DNA from: Sipunculus nudus
Taxonomy: Eukaryota > Annelida > Sipuncula > Golfingiida > Sipunculidae
Direction: 5' to 3'
Length of the DNA: 64,000 bases
Assembly (NCBI GenBank): GCA_026874595.1
Contig: CM049313.1
Location: 79,350,659 to 79,414,658 of the forward strand
Position numbers and translations under genes: made by a program. Within the stretch, counting starts at the first letter, position 1. Each line of letters starts with the position of its first letter. This document shows positions 49,481 to 63,315 of this stretch, one piece after another. The notes beneath the pieces are model-generated. The model saw nothing but the letters and a program-made list of their open reading frames with translations. It was not told where the DNA came from and searched no databases.

Positions 49481-52400
49481 TTCAGCCATAGCCTGGAAGG
49501 GGGCATTTTGGTGATCCATCGTGCTGTTGTATGGAAGTTACCTATATAGGCGGGCAAGATTCCTTATGTTTTGTCCGGTGACCGTAAATGTACTGTTCGG
49601 TGAGGAGCCAAACCTGGGACGTTGTTATCGTTACTTCAGCCATAGCCTGGAAGGGGGCATTTTGGTGATCCATCGTGCTGTTGTATGGAAGTTACCTATA
49701 TAGGCGGGCAAGATTCCTTATGTTTTGTCCAGTTACCGTGAATGTACTGTTCGGTGAGGAGCCAAACCTGGGACGTTGTTAACGTTACTTCAGCCATAGC
49801 CTGGAAGGGGGCATTTTGGTGATCCATCGTGCTGTTGTATGGAAGTTACCTATATAGGCGGGTAAGATTCCTTATGTTTTGTCCGGTCACCGTAAATGTA
49901 CTGTCCGGTGAGGAGCCAAACCTGGGACGTTGTTAACGATACTTCATCCATAGCCTGGAAGGGGGCATTTTGGTGATCCGTCGTGCTGTTGTATGGAAGT
50001 TACCTATATAGGCGGGCAAGATTCCTTATGTTTTGTCCGGTGACCGTAAATGCACTGTCCGGTGAGGAGCCAAACCTGGGACGTTGTTAACGATACTTAA
50101 GCCATAGCCTGGAAGGGGGCATTTTGGTGATCCATTGTGCTGTTGTATGGAAGTTACCTATATATGCGGGCAAGATTCCTTATGTTTTGTCCGGTGACTG
50201 TAAATGTACTGTTCGGTGAGGAGCCAATCCTGGGACGTTGTTAACGATACTTCAGCCATAGCCTGGAAGGGGGCATTTTGGTGATCCATTGTGCTGTTGT
50301 ATGGAAGTTACCTATATATGCGGGCAAGATTCCTTATGTTTTGTCCGGTGACCGTAAATATACTGTTCGGTGAGGAGCCAAACCTGGGACGTTGTTAACG
50401 ATACTTCAGCCATAGCCTGGAAGGGGGCATTTTGGTGATCCATCGTGCTGTTGTATGGAAGTTACCTATATAGGCAGGCAAGATTCCTTATGTTTTGTCC
50501 GGTGACCGTAAGTACTGTTCGGTGAGGAGCCAAACCTGGGACGTTGTTAACGTTACTTCAGCCATAGCCTAGAAGGGGGCATTTGGGTGATCCATCGTCC
50601 TGTTGTATGGAAGTTACCTATATAGGCGGGCAAGATTCCTTATGTTTTGTCCGGTGACCGTAAATGTACTATCCGGTGAGGAGCCAAACATGGGACGTTG
50701 TTAACGATACTTCAGCCATAGCCTGGAAGGGGGCATTTTGGTGATCCATCGTGCTGTTGTATGGAAGTTACCTATATAGGCGGGCAAGATTCCTTATGTT
50801 TTGTCCAGTGCCCGTAAATGTACTGTTCGGTGAGGAGCCAAACCTGGGACGTTGTTAAAGTTACTTCAGCCATAGCCTGGAAGGGGGCATTTTGGTGATC
50901 CATCGTGCTGTTGTATGGAAGTTACCTATATAGGCGGGCAAGATTCCTTATGTTTTGTCCGGTGACCATAAATGGACTGTTAGGTGAGGAGCCAAACCTG
51001 GGACGTTGTTAACGTTACTTCAGCCATAGCCTGGAAGGGGGCATTTTGGTGATCCATCGTGCTGTTGTATGGAAGTTACCTATATAGGCGGGCAAGATTC
51101 CTTATGTTTTGTCCGGTGACCATAAATGTACTGTCCAGTGAGGAGCCAAACCTGGGACGTTGTTAACGTTACTTCAGCCATAGCCTGGAAGGGGACATTT
51201 TGGTGATCCATCGTGCTGTTGTATGTAAGTTACCTATATAGGCGGGCAAGATTCCTTATGTTTTGTCCGGTGACCGTAAATGCACTGTCTGGTGAGGAGC
51301 CAAACCTGGGACATTGTTAACGATACTTCAGCCATAGCCTGGAAGGGGGCATTTTGGTGATCCATCGTGCTGTTTTATGGAAGTTACCTATATAGGCGGG
51401 TAAGATTCCTTATGTTTTATCCGGTGACTGTAAATGTACTGTCCGGTGAGGAGCCAAACCTGGGACGTTGTTAACGATACTTCAGCCATAGCCTGGAAGG
51501 GGGCATTTTGGTGATCCATCGTGCTGTTGTATGGAAATTACCTATATAGGCGGGCAAAATTCCTTATGTTTTGTCCGGTGACCGTAAATGCACTGTCCGG
51601 TGAGGAGCCAAACCTGGGACGTTGTTAACGATACTTCAGCCATAGCCTGGAAGAGGGCATTTTGGTGATCCATCGTGCTGTTTTATGGAAGTTACCTATA
51701 TAGGCGGGTAAGATTCCTTATGTTTTATCCGGTGACTGTAAATGTACTGTCCGGTGAGGAGCCAAACCTGGGACGTTGTTAACGATACTTCAGCCATAGC
51801 CTGGAAGGGGGCATTTTGGTGATCCATCGTGCTGTTGTATGGAAGTTACCTATATAGGCGGGCAAGATTCCTTATGTTTTGTCCGGTGCCCGTAAATGTA
51901 CTGTTCGGTGAGGAGCCAAACCTGGGACGTTGTTAACGTTACTTAAGCCATAGCCTGGAAGGGGGCATTTTGGTGATCCATCGTGCTGTTGTATGGAAGT
52001 TACCTATATAGGCGGGCAAGATTCCTTATGTTTTGTCCGGTGACCGTAAATGTACTGTTCGGTGAGGAGCCAAACCTGGGACGTTGTTAACGATACTTCA
52101 GCCATAGCATGGAAAGGGGCATTTTGGTGATCCATCGTGCTGTTGTATGGAAGTTACCTATATAGGCGGGCAAGATTCCTTATGTTTTGTCCGGTGACCG
52201 TAAATGTACTATTCGGTGAGGAGTCAAACCTGGGACGTTGTTAACGTTACTTCAGCCATAGCCTGGAAGGGGGCATTTTGGTGATCCATCGTGCTGTTGT
52301 ATGGAAGTTACCTATATAGGCGGGCAAGATTCCTTATGTTTTATCCGGTGACCGTAAATGTACTGTCCGTTGAGGAGCCAAACCTGGGACGTTGTTAACG

Positions 52401-55036
52401 TTACTTCAGCCATAGCCTGGAAGGGGGCATTTTGGTGATCCGTCGTGCTGTTGTATGGAAGTTACCTATATAGGCGGGCAAGATTCCTTATGTTTTGTCC
52501 GGTGACCGTAAATGCACTGTCCGGTGAGGAGCCAAACCTGGGACGTTGTTAACGATACTTAAGCCATAGCCTGGAAGGGGGCATTTTGGTGATCCATTGT
52601 GCTGTTGTATGGAAGTTACCTATATATGCGGGCAAGATTCCTTATGTTTTGTCCGGTGACTGTAAATGTACTGTTCGGTGAGGAGCCAATCCTGGGACGT
52701 TGTTAACGATACTTCAGCCATAGCCTGGAAGGGGGCATTTTGGTGATCCATTGTGCTGTTGTATGGAAGTTACCTATATATGCGGGCAAGATTCCTTATG
52801 TTTTGTCCGGTGACCGTAAATATACTGTTCGGTGAGGAGCCAAACCTGGGACGTTGTTAACGATACTTCAGCCATAGCCTGGAAGGGGGCATTTTGGTGA
52901 TCCATCGTGCTGTTGTATGGAAGTTACCTATATAGGCGGGCAAGATTCCTTATGTTTTGTCCGGTGACCGTAAGTACTGTTCGGTGAGGAGCCAAACCTG
53001 GGACGTTGTTAACGTTACTTCAGCCATAGCCTAGAAGGGGGCATTTGGGTGATCCATCGTCCTGTTGTATGGAAGTTACCTATATAGGCGGGCAAGATTC
53101 CTTATGTTTTGTCCGGTGACCGTAAATGTACTATCCGGTGAGGAGCCAAACCTGTCACGTTGTTAACGATACTTCAGCCATAGCCTGGAAGGGGGCATTT
53201 TGGTGATCCATCGTGCTGTTGTATGGAAGTTACCTATATAGGCGGGCAAGATTCCTTATGTTTTGTCCAGTGCCCGTAAATGTACTGTTCGGTGAGGAGC
53301 CAAACCTGGGACGTTGTTAACGTTACTTCAGCCATAGCCTGGAAGGGGGCATTTTGGTGATCCATCGTGCTGTTGTATGGAAGTTACCTATATAGGCGGG
53401 CAAGATTCCTTATGTTTTGTCCGGTGACCATAAATGGACTGTTAGGTGAGGAGCCAAACCTGGGACGTTGTTAACGTTACTTCAGCCATAGCCTGGAAGG
53501 GGGCATTTTGGTGATCCATCGTGCTGTTGTATGGAAGTTACCTATATAGGCGGGCAAGATTCCTTATGTTTTGTCCAGTGACCGTAAATGTACTGTTCGG
53601 TGAGGAGCCAAACCTGGGATGTTGTTAACGATACTTCAGCCATAGCCTGGAAGGGGGCATTTTGGTGATCCATCGTGCTGTTGTATGGAAGTTACCTATA
53701 TAGGCGGGCAAGATTCCTTATGTTTTGTCCGGTGACCATAAATGTACTGTCCAGTGAGGAGCCAAACCTGGGACGTTGTTAACGTTACTTCAGCCATAGC
53801 CTGGAAGGGGACATTTTGGTGATCCATCGTGCTGTTGTATGTAAGTTACCTATATAGGCGGGCAAGATTCCTTATGTTTTGTCCGGTGACCGTAAATGCA
53901 CTGTCTGGTGAGGAGCCAAACCTGGGACATTGTTAACGATACTTCAGCCATAGCCTGGAAGGGGGCATTTTGGTGATCCATCGTGCTGTTGTATGGAAGT
54001 TACCTATATAGGCGGGCAAGATTCCTTATGTTTTGTCCGGTGACCGTAAATGTACTGTCCAGTGAGGAGCCAAACCTGGGACGTTGTTAACGATACTTCA
54101 GCCATAGCCTGGAAGGGGGCATTTTGGTGATCCATCGTGCTGTTGTATGGAAATTACCTATATAGGCGGGCAAAATTCCTTATGTTTTGTCCGGTGACCG
54201 TAAATGCACTGTCCGGTGAGGAGCCAAACCTGGGACGTTGTTAACGATACTTCAGCCATAGCCTGGAAGAGGGCATTTTGGTGATCCATCGTGCTGTTTT
54301 ATGGAAGTTACCTATATAGGCGGGTAAGATTCCTTATGTTTTATCCGGTGACTGTAAATGTACTGTCCGGTGAGGAGCCAAACCTGGGACGTTGTTAACT
54401 TTACTTCAGCCATAGCCTGGAAGGGGGCATTTTGGTGATCCGTCGTGCTGTTGTATGGAAGTTACCTATATAGGCGGGCAAGATTCCTTATGTTTTGTCC
54501 GGTGACCGTAAATGCACTGTCCGGTGAGGAGCCAAACCTGGGACGTTGTTAACGATACTTAAGCCATAGCCTGGAAGGGGGCATTTTGGTGATCCATTGT
54601 GCTGTTGTAAGGAAGTTACCTATATATGCGGGCAAGATTCCTTATGTTTTGTCCGGTGACTGTTAATGTACTGTTCGGTGAGGAGCCAATCCTGGGACGT
54701 TGTTAACGATCGATACTTCAGCCATAGCCTGGAAGGGGGCATTTTGGTGATCCATTGTGCTGTTGTATGGAAGTTACCTATATATGCGGGCAAGATTCCT
54801 TATGTTTTGTCCGGTGACCGTAAATATACTGTTCGGTGAGGAGCCAAACCTGGGACGTTGTTAACGATACTTCAGCCATAGCCTGGAAGGGGGCATTTTG
54901 GTGATCCATCGTGCTGTTGTATGGAAGTTACCTATATAGGCGGGCAAGATTCCTTATGTTTTGTCCGGTGACCGTAAGTACTGTTCGGTGAGGAGCCAAA
55001 CCTGGGACGTTGTTAACGTTACTTCAGCCATAGCCT
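49396..55036 (+). repeat. 5.6-kb segmental duplication, copy 2 (partner 35,843-41,637)
   Basis: About 37 monomers parallel the left copy. It contains one extra monomer (ACTATTCGG/GAGTC type after a GCATGGAAAGG unit, about 52,075-52,290) and lacks the local dimer duplication of the partner. It ends in a 2-bp-short GTAAGTACTG monomer (near 54,975) that then reads GCCTGGAAGG instead of the usual GCCTAGAAGG, so the right boundary also falls inside a monomer. Private changes include GGCAGGCAAG near 50,475 and CCTGTCACG near 53,153. Confidence 0.87.
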
Positions 55037-57134
55037 GGAAGGGGGCATTTTAGTGATCCATCGTGCTGTTGTATGGAAGTTACCTATATAGGCGGGCAAG
55101 ATTCCTTATGTTTTGTCCGGTGACCGTAAATGTACTGTTCGGTGAGGAGCCAAACCTGGGACGTTGTTAACGATACTTCAGCCATAGCCTGGAAGGGGGC
55201 ATTTTGGTGATCCATAGTGCTGTTGTATGGAAGTTACCTATATAGGCGGGCAAGATTCCTTATGTTTTGTCCGGTGACCGTAAATGTACTGTTCGGTGAG
55301 GAGCCAAACCTGGGACGTTGTTAACGTTACTTCAGCCATAGCCTGGAAGGGGGCATTTTGGTGATCCATCGTGCTGTTGTATGGAAGTTACCTATATAGG
55401 CGGGCAAGATTCCTTATGTTTTGTCTGGTGACCGTAAATGTACTGTTCGGAGAGGAGCCAAACCTGGGACGTCGTTAACGTTACTTCAGCCATAGCCTGG
55501 AAGGGGGCATTTTGGTGATCCATCGTGCTGTTGTATGGAAGTTACCTATATAGGCGGGCAAGATTCCTTATGTTTTGTCCGGTGACCGTAAATGTACTGT
55601 TCGGTGAGGAGCCAAACCTGGGACGTTGTTAACGATACTTCAGCCATAGCCTGGAAGGGGGCATTTTGGTGATCCATCGTGCTGTTGTATGGAAGTTACT
55701 TATATAGGCGGGCAAGATTCCTTATGTTTTGTCCGGTGACCGTAAATGTACTGTCCGGTGAGGAGCCAAACCTGGGACGTTGTTAAGGATACTTCAGCCA
55801 TAGCCTGGAAGGGGGCATTTTGGTGATCCATCGTGCTGTTGTATGGAAATTACCTATATAGGCGGGCAAGATTCCTTATGTTTTGTCCGGTGACCGTAAA
55901 TGCACTGTCCGGTGAGGAGCCAAACCTGGGACGTTGTTAACGATACTTCAGCCATAGCCTGGAAGGGGGCATTTTGGTGATCCATCGTGCTGTTGTATGG
56001 AAGTTACCTATATAGGCGGGCAAGATTCCTTATGTTTTGTCCGGTGACCGTAAATGTACTGTCCAGTGAGGAGCCAAACCTGGGACGTTGTTAACGTTAC
56101 TTCAGCCATAGCCTGGAAGGGGACATTTTGGTGATCCATCGTGCTGTTGTATGTAAGTTACCTATATAGGCGGGCAAGATTCCTTATGTTTTGTCCGGTG
56201 ACCGTAAATGCACTGTCTGGTGAGGAGCCAAACCTGGGACATTGTTAACGATACTTCAGCCATAGCCTGGAAGGGGGCATTTTGGTGATCCATCGTGCTG
56301 TTGTATGGAAGTTACCTATATAGGCGGGCAAGATTCCTTATGTTTTGTCCGGTGACCGTAAATGTACTGTCCAGTGAGGAGCCAAACCTGGGACGTTGTT
56401 AACGATACTTCAGCCATAGCCTGGAAGGGGGCATTTTGGTGATCCATCGTGCTGTTGTATGGAAATTACCTATATAGGCGGGCAAAATTCCTTATGTTTT
56501 GTCCGGTGACCGTAAATGCACTGTCCGGTGAGGAGCCAAACCTGGGACGTTGTTAACGATACTTCAGCCATAGCCTGGAAGAGGGCATTTTGGTGATCCA
56601 TCGTGCTGTTTTATGGAAGTTACCTATATAGGCGGGTAAGATTCCTTATGTTTTATCCGGTGACCGTAAATGTACTGTCCGGTGAGGAGCCAAACCTGGG
56701 ACGTTGTTAACGATACTTCAGCCATAGCCTGGAAGGGGGCATTTTGGTGATCCGTCGTGCTGTTGTATGGAAGTTACCTATATAGGCGGGCAAGATTCCT
56801 TATGTTTTGTCCGGTGACCGTAAATGCACTGTCCGGTGAGGAGCCAAACCTGGGACGTTGTTAACGATACTTAAGCCATAGCCTGGAAGGGGGCATTTTG
56901 GTGATCCATTGTGCTGTTGTATGGAAGTTACCTATATATGCGGGCAAGATTCCTTATGTTTTGTCCGGTGACTGTAAATGTACTGTTCGGTGAGGAGCCA
57001 ATCCTGGGACGTTGTTAACGATACTTCAGCCATAGCCTGGAAGGGGGCATTTTGGTGATCCATTGTGCTGTTGTATGGAAGTTACCTATATATGCGGGCA
57101 AGATTCCTTATGTTTTGTCCGGTGACCGTAAATA
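55037..57134 (+). repeat. Linking monomers, near-consensus then HOR-like
   Basis: About 14 monomers. The first five are near consensus with TTCGG, plus one TTCGGAGAGG/GTCGTTAAC unit. The next run (GTTAAGGATAC, AATGCACTG, GGGGACATT, GTATGTAAG with GTCTGG, CCAGTGAGG, CAAAATTCC with GAAGAGG, TTTTATGG, GATCCGTCG, TATATGCGG) follows the order of the 13-monomer HOR at 21.5-25.5 kb. Thus the 13-monomer HOR order reappears 32 kb away. There is no gene. Confidence 0.78.
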
Positions 57135-60100
57135 TACTGTTCGGTGAGGAGCCAAACCTGGGATGTTGTTAACGATACTTCAGCCATAGCCTGGAAGGGG
57201 GCATTTTGGTGATCCATCGTGCTGTTGTATGGAAGTTACCTATATAGGCGGGCAAGATTCCTTATGTTTTGTCCGGTGACCGTAAGTACTGTTCGGTGAG
57301 GAGCCAAACCTGGGACGTTGTTAACGTTACTTCAGCCATAGCCTAGAAGGGGGCATTTGGGTGATCCATCGTCCTGTTGTATGGAAGTTACCTAAATAGG
57401 CGGGCAAGATTCCTTATGTTTTGTCCGGTGACCGTAAATGTACTATCCGGTGAGGAGCCAAACCTGGGACGTTGTTAACGATACTTCAGCCATAGCCTGG
57501 AAGGGGGCATTTTGGTGATCCATCGTGCTGTTGTATGGAAGTTACCTATATAGGCGGGCAAGATTCCTTATGTTTTGTCCGGTGCCCGTAAATGTACTGT
57601 TCGGTGAGGAGCCAAACCTGGGACGTTGTTAACGTTACTTCAGCCATAGCCTGGAAGGGGGCATTTTGGTGATCCATCGTGCTGTTGTATGGAAGTTACC
57701 TATATAGGCGGGCAAGATTCCTTATGTTTTGTCCGGTGACCATAAATGGACTGTTAGGTGAGGAGCCAAACCTGGGACGTTGTTAACGTTACTTCAGCCA
57801 TGGCCTGGAAGGGGGCATTTTGGTGATCCATCGTGCTGTTGTATGGAAGTTACCTATATAGGCGGGCAAGATTCCTTATGTTTTGTCCAGTGACCGTAAA
57901 TGTACTGTTCGGTGAGGAGCCAAACCTGGGACGTTGTTAACGATACTTCAGCCATAGCCTGGAAGGGGGCATTTTGGTGATCCATCGTGCTGTTGTATGG
58001 AAGTTACCTATATAGGCGGGCAAGATTCCTTATGTTTTGTCCGGTGACCGTAAATGTACTGTCCAGTGAGGAGCCAAACCTGGGACGTTGTTAACGTTAC
58101 TTCAGCCATAGCCTGGAAGGGGACATTTTGGTGATCCATCGTGCTGTTGTATGTAAGTTACCTATATAGGCGGGCAAGATTCCTTATGTTTTGTCCGGTG
58201 ACCGTAAATGCACTGTCTGGTGAGGAGCCAAACCTGGGACATTGTTAACGATACTTCAGCCATAGCCTGGAAGGGGGCATTTTGGTGATCCATCGTGCTG
58301 TTGTATGGAAGTTACCTATATAGGCGGGCAAGATTCCTTATGTTTTGTCCGGTGACCGTAAATGTACTGTCCAGTGAGGAGCCAAACCTGGGACGTTGTT
58401 AACGATACTTCAGCCATAGCCTGGAAGGGGGCATTTTGGTGATCCATCGTGCTGTTGTATGGAAATTACCTATATAGGCGGGCAAAATTCCTTATGTTTT
58501 GTCCGGTGACCGTAAATGCACTGTCCGGTGAGGAGCCAAACCTGGGACGTTGTTAACGATACTTCAGCCATAGCCTGGAAGAGGGCATTTTGGTGATCCA
58601 TCGTGCTGTTTTATGGAAGTTACCTATATAGGCGGGTAAGATTCCTTATGTTTTATCCAGTGACCGTAAATGTACTGTCCGGTGAGGAGCCAAACCTGGG
58701 ACGTTGTTAACGTTACTTCAGCCATAGCCTGGAAGGGGGCATTTTGGTGATCCGTCGTGCTGTTGTATGGAAGTTACCTATATAGGCGGGCAAGATTCCT
58801 TATGTTTTGTCCGGTGACCGTAAATGCACTGACCGGTGAGGAGCCAAACCTGGGACGTTGTTAACGATACTTAAGCCATAGCCTGGAAGGGGGCATTTTG
58901 GTGATCCATTGTGCTGTTGTATGGAAGTTACCTATATATGCGGGCAAGATTCCTTATGTTTTGTCCGGTGACTGTAAATGTACTGTTCGGTGAGGAGCCA
59001 ATCCTGGGACGTTGTTAACGATACTTCAGCCATAGCCTGGAAGGGGGCATTTTGGTGATCCATTGTGCTGTTGTATGGAAGTTACCTATATATGCGGGCA
59101 AGATTCCTTATGTTTTGTCCGGTGACCGTAAATATACTGTTCGGTGAGGAGCCAAACCTGGGACGTTGTTAACGATACTTCAGCCATAGCCTGGAAGGGG
59201 GCATTTTGGTGATCCATCGTGCTGTTGTATGGAAGTTACCTATATAGGCGGGCAAGATTCCTTATGTTTTGTCCGGTGACCGTAAGTACTGTTCGGTGAG
59301 GAGCCAAACCTGGGACGTTGTTAACGTTACTTCAGCCATAGCCTAGAAGGGGGCATTTGGGTGATCCATCGTCCTGTTGTATGGAAGTTACCTATATAGG
59401 CGGGCAAGATTCCTTATGTTTTGTCCGGTGACCGTAAATGTACTATCCGGTGAGGAGCCAAACCTGGGACGTTGTTAACGATACTTCAGCCATAGCCTGG
59501 AAGGGGGCATTTTGGTGATCCATCGTGCTGTTGTATGGAAGTTACCTATATAGGCGGGCAAGATTCCTTATGTTTTCTCCGGTGCCCGTAAATGTACTGT
59601 TCGGTGAGGAGCCAAACCTGGGACGTTGTTAACGTTACTTCAGCCATAGCCTGGAAGGGGGCATTTTGGTGATCCATCGTGCTGTTGTATGGAAGTTACC
59701 TATATAGGCGGGCAAGATTCCTTATGTTTTGTCCGGTGACCGTAAATGGACTGTTAGGTGAGGAGCCAAACCTGGGACGTTGTTAACGTTACTTCAGCCA
59801 TAGCCTGGAAGGGGGCATTTTGGTGATCCATCGTGCTGTTGTATGGAAGTTACCTATATAGGCGGGCAAGATTCCTTATGTTTTGTCCAGTGACCGTAAA
59901 TGTACTGTTCGGTGAGGAGCCAAACCTGGGACGTTGTTAACGATACTTCAGCCATAGCCTGGAAAGGGGCATTTTGGTGATCCATCGTGCTGTTGTATGG
60001 AAGTTACCTATATAGGCGGGCAAGATTCCTTATGTTTTGTCCGGTGACCGTAAATGTACTATTCGGTGAGGAGTCAAACCTGGGACGTTGTTAACGTTAC

Positions 60101-60210
60101 TTCAGCCATAGCCTGGAAGGGGGCATTTTGGTGATCCATCGTGCTGTTGTATGGAAGTTACCTATATAGGCGGGCAAGATTCCTTATGTTTTGTCCAGTG
60201 ACCGTAAATG
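57135..60210 (+). repeat. 3,076-bp tandem duplication, copy 1 (20 monomers)
   Basis: Twenty monomers, two of them 2 bp short (20 x 154 - 4 = 3,076), are repeated directly to the right. Shared rare changes include CCTAAATAGG (57,391 and 60,467), ATGGCCTGG after ATGGACTGTTAGG, TTTATCCAGTG, ACTGACCGG, TTCTCCGGTGCCC and GGAAAGGGG. Tags at 57,344 and 59,344 map to 60,420 and 62,420, both at 3,076 bp. The left junction lies between 57,134, where the copies differ (A versus G), and 57,164, where both share GATGTTG. Confidence 0.92.
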
Positions 60211-63200
60211 TACTGTTCGGTGAGGAGCCAAACCTGGGATGTTGTTAACGATACTTCAGCCATAGCCTGGAAGGGGGCATTTTGGTGATCCATCGTGCTG
60301 TTGTATGGAAGTTACCTATATAGGCGGGCAAGATTCCTTATGTTTTGTCCGGTGACCGTAAGTACTGTTCGGTGAGGAGCCAAACCTGGGACGTTGTTAA
60401 CGTTACTTCAGCCATAGCCTAGAAGGGGGCATTTGGGTGATCCATCGTCCTGTTGTATGGAAGTTACCTAAATAGGCGGGCAAGATTCCTTATGTTTTGT
60501 CCGGTGACCGTAAATGTACTATCCGGTGAGGAGCCAAACCTGGGACGTTGTTAACGATACTTCAGCCATAGCCTGGAAGGGGGCATTTTGGTGATCCATC
60601 GTGCTGTTGTATGGAAGTTACCTATATAGGCGGGCAAGATTCCTTATGTTTTGTCCGGTGCCCGTAAATGTACTGTTCGGTGAGGAGCCAAACCTGGGAC
60701 GTTGTTAACGTTACTTCAGCCATAGCCTGGAAGGGGGCATTTTGGTGATCCATCGTGCTGTTGTATGGAAGTTACCTATATAGGCGGGCAAGATTCCTTA
60801 TGTTTTGTCCGGTGACCATAAATGGACTGTTAGGTGAGGAGCCAAACCTGGGACGTTGTTAACGTTACTTCAGCCATGGCCTGGAAGGGGGCATTTTGGT
60901 GATCCATCGTGCTGTTGTATGGAAGTTACCTATATAGGCGGGCAAGATTCCTTATGTTTTGTCCAGTGACCGTAAATGTACTGTTCGGTGAGGAGCCAAA
61001 CCTGGGACGTTGTTAACGATACTTCAGCCATAGCCTGGAAGGGGGCATTTTGGTGATCCATCGTGCTGTTGTATGGAAGTTACCTATATAGGCGGGCAAG
61101 ATTCCTTATGTTTTGTCCGGTGACCGTAAATGTACTGTCCAGTGAGGAGCCAAACCTGGGACGTTGTTAACGTTACTTCAGCCATAGCCTGGAAGGGGAC
61201 ATTTTGGTGATCCATCGTGCTGTTGTATGTAAGTTACCTATATAGGCGGGCAAGATTCCTTATGTTTTGTCCGGTGACCGTAAATGCACTGTCTGGTGAG
61301 GAGCCAAACCTGGGACATTGTTAACGATACTTCAGCCATAGCCTGGAAGGGGGCATTTTGGTGATCCATCGTGCTGTTGTATGGAAGTTACCTATATAGG
61401 CGGGCAAGATTCCTTATGTTTTGTCCGGTGACCGTAAATGTACTGTCCAGTGAGGAGCCAAACCTGGGACGTTGTTAACGATACTTCAGCCATAGCCTGG
61501 AAGGGGGCATTTTGGTGATCCATCGTGCTGTTGTATGGAAATTACCTATATAGGCGGGCAAAATTCCTTATGTTTTGTCCGGTGACCGTAAATGCACTGT
61601 CCGGTGAGGAGCCAAACCTGGGACGTTGTTAACGATACTTCAGCCATAGCCTGGAAGAGGGCATTTTGGTGATCCATCGTGCTGTTTTATGGAAGTTACC
61701 TATATAGGCGGGTAAGATTCCTTATGTTTTATCCAGTGACCGTAAATGTACTGTCCGGTGAGGAGCCAAACCTGGGACGTTGTTAACGTTACTTCAGCCA
61801 TAGCCTGGAAGGGGGCATTTTGGTGATCCGTCGTGCTGTTGTATGGAAGTTACCTATATAGGCGGGCAAGATTCCTTATGTTTTGTCCGGTGACCGTAAA
61901 TGCACTGACCGGTGAGGAGCCAAACCTGGGACGTTGTTAACGATACTTAAGCCATAGCCTGGAAGGGGGCATTTTGGTGATCCATTGTGCTGTTGTATGG
62001 AAGTTACCTATATATGCGGGCAAGATTCCTTATGTTTTGTCCGGTGACTGTAAATGTACTGTTCGGTGAGGAGCCAATCCTGGGACGTTGTTAACGATAC
62101 TTCAGCCATAGCCTGGAAGGGGGCATTTTGGTGATCCATTGTGCTGTTGTATGGAAGTTACCTATATATGCGGGCAAGATTCCTTATGTTTTGTCCGGTG
62201 ACCGTAAATATACTGTTCGGTGAGGAGCCAAACCTGGGACGTTGTTAACGATACTTCAGCCATAGCCTGGAAGGGGGCATTTTGGTGATCCATCGTGCTG
62301 TTGTATGGAAGTTACCTATATAGGCGGGCAAGATTCCTTATGTTTTGTCCGGTGACCGTAAGTACTGTTCGGTGAGGAGCCAAACCTGGGACGTTGTTAA
62401 CGTTACTTCAGCCATAGCCTAGAAGGGGGCATTTGGGTGATCCATCGTCCTGTTGTATGGAAGTTACCTATATAGGCGGGCAAGATTCCTTATGTTTTGT
62501 CGGGTGACCGTAAATGTACTATCCGGTGAGGAGCCAAACCTGGGACGTTGTTAACGATACTTCAGCCATAGCCTGGAAGGGGGCATTTTGGTGATCCATC
62601 GTGCTGTTGTATGGAAGTTACCTATATAGGCGGGCAAGATTCCTTATGTTTTCTCCGGTGCCCGTAAATGTACTGTTCGGTGAGGAGCCAAACCTGGGAC
62701 GTTGTTAACGTTACTTCAGCCATAGCCTGGAAGGGGGCATTTTGGTGATCCATCGTGCTGTTGTATGGAAGTTACCTATATAGGCGGGCAAGATTCCTTA
62801 TGTTTTGTCCGGTGACCGTAAATGGACTGTTAGGTGAGGAGCCAAACCTGGGACGTTGTTAACGTTACTTCAGCCATAGCCTGGAAGGGGGCATTTTGGT
62901 GATCCATCGTGCTGTTGTATGGAAGTTACCTATATAGGCGGGCAAGATTCCTTATGTTTTGTCCAGTGACCGTAAATGTACTGTTCGGTGAGGAGCCAAA
63001 CCTGGGACGTTGTTAACGATACTTCAGCCATAGCCTGGAAAGGGGCATTTTGGTGATCCATCGTGCTGTTGTATGGAAGTTACCTATATAGGCGGGCAAG
63101 ATTCCTTATGTTTTGTCCGGTGACCGTAAATGTACTATTCGGTGAGGAGTCAAACCTGGGACGTTGTTAACGTTACTTCAGCCATAGCCTGGAAGGGGGC

Positions 63201-63315
63201 ATTTTGGTGATCCATCGTGCTGTTGTATGGAAGTTACCTATATAGGCGGGCAAGATTCCTTATGTTTTGTCCAGTGACCGTAAATGTACTGTTCGGTGAG
63301 GAGCCAAACCTGGGA
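60211..63315 (+). repeat. 3,076-bp tandem duplication, copy 2 (20 monomers)
   Basis: This copy is nearly identical to 57,135-60,210. Reading both by eye I found one difference inside the unit, GTCGGGTGACC near 62,502 against GTCCGGTGACC. Its right end is set by GACGTTGTTATCG at 63,315, where copy 1 has GATGTTGTTAACG. This is the youngest-looking large duplication in the window. Confidence 0.92.

Noticed and set aside
57135-63315. Assembly duplication as the explanation for the 3,076-bp repeat
   Set aside because: It cannot be excluded from sequence alone, but the copies differ near 62,502 and the left junction falls inside a monomer with distinct flanks, which fits real unequal exchange better than a copied contig end.
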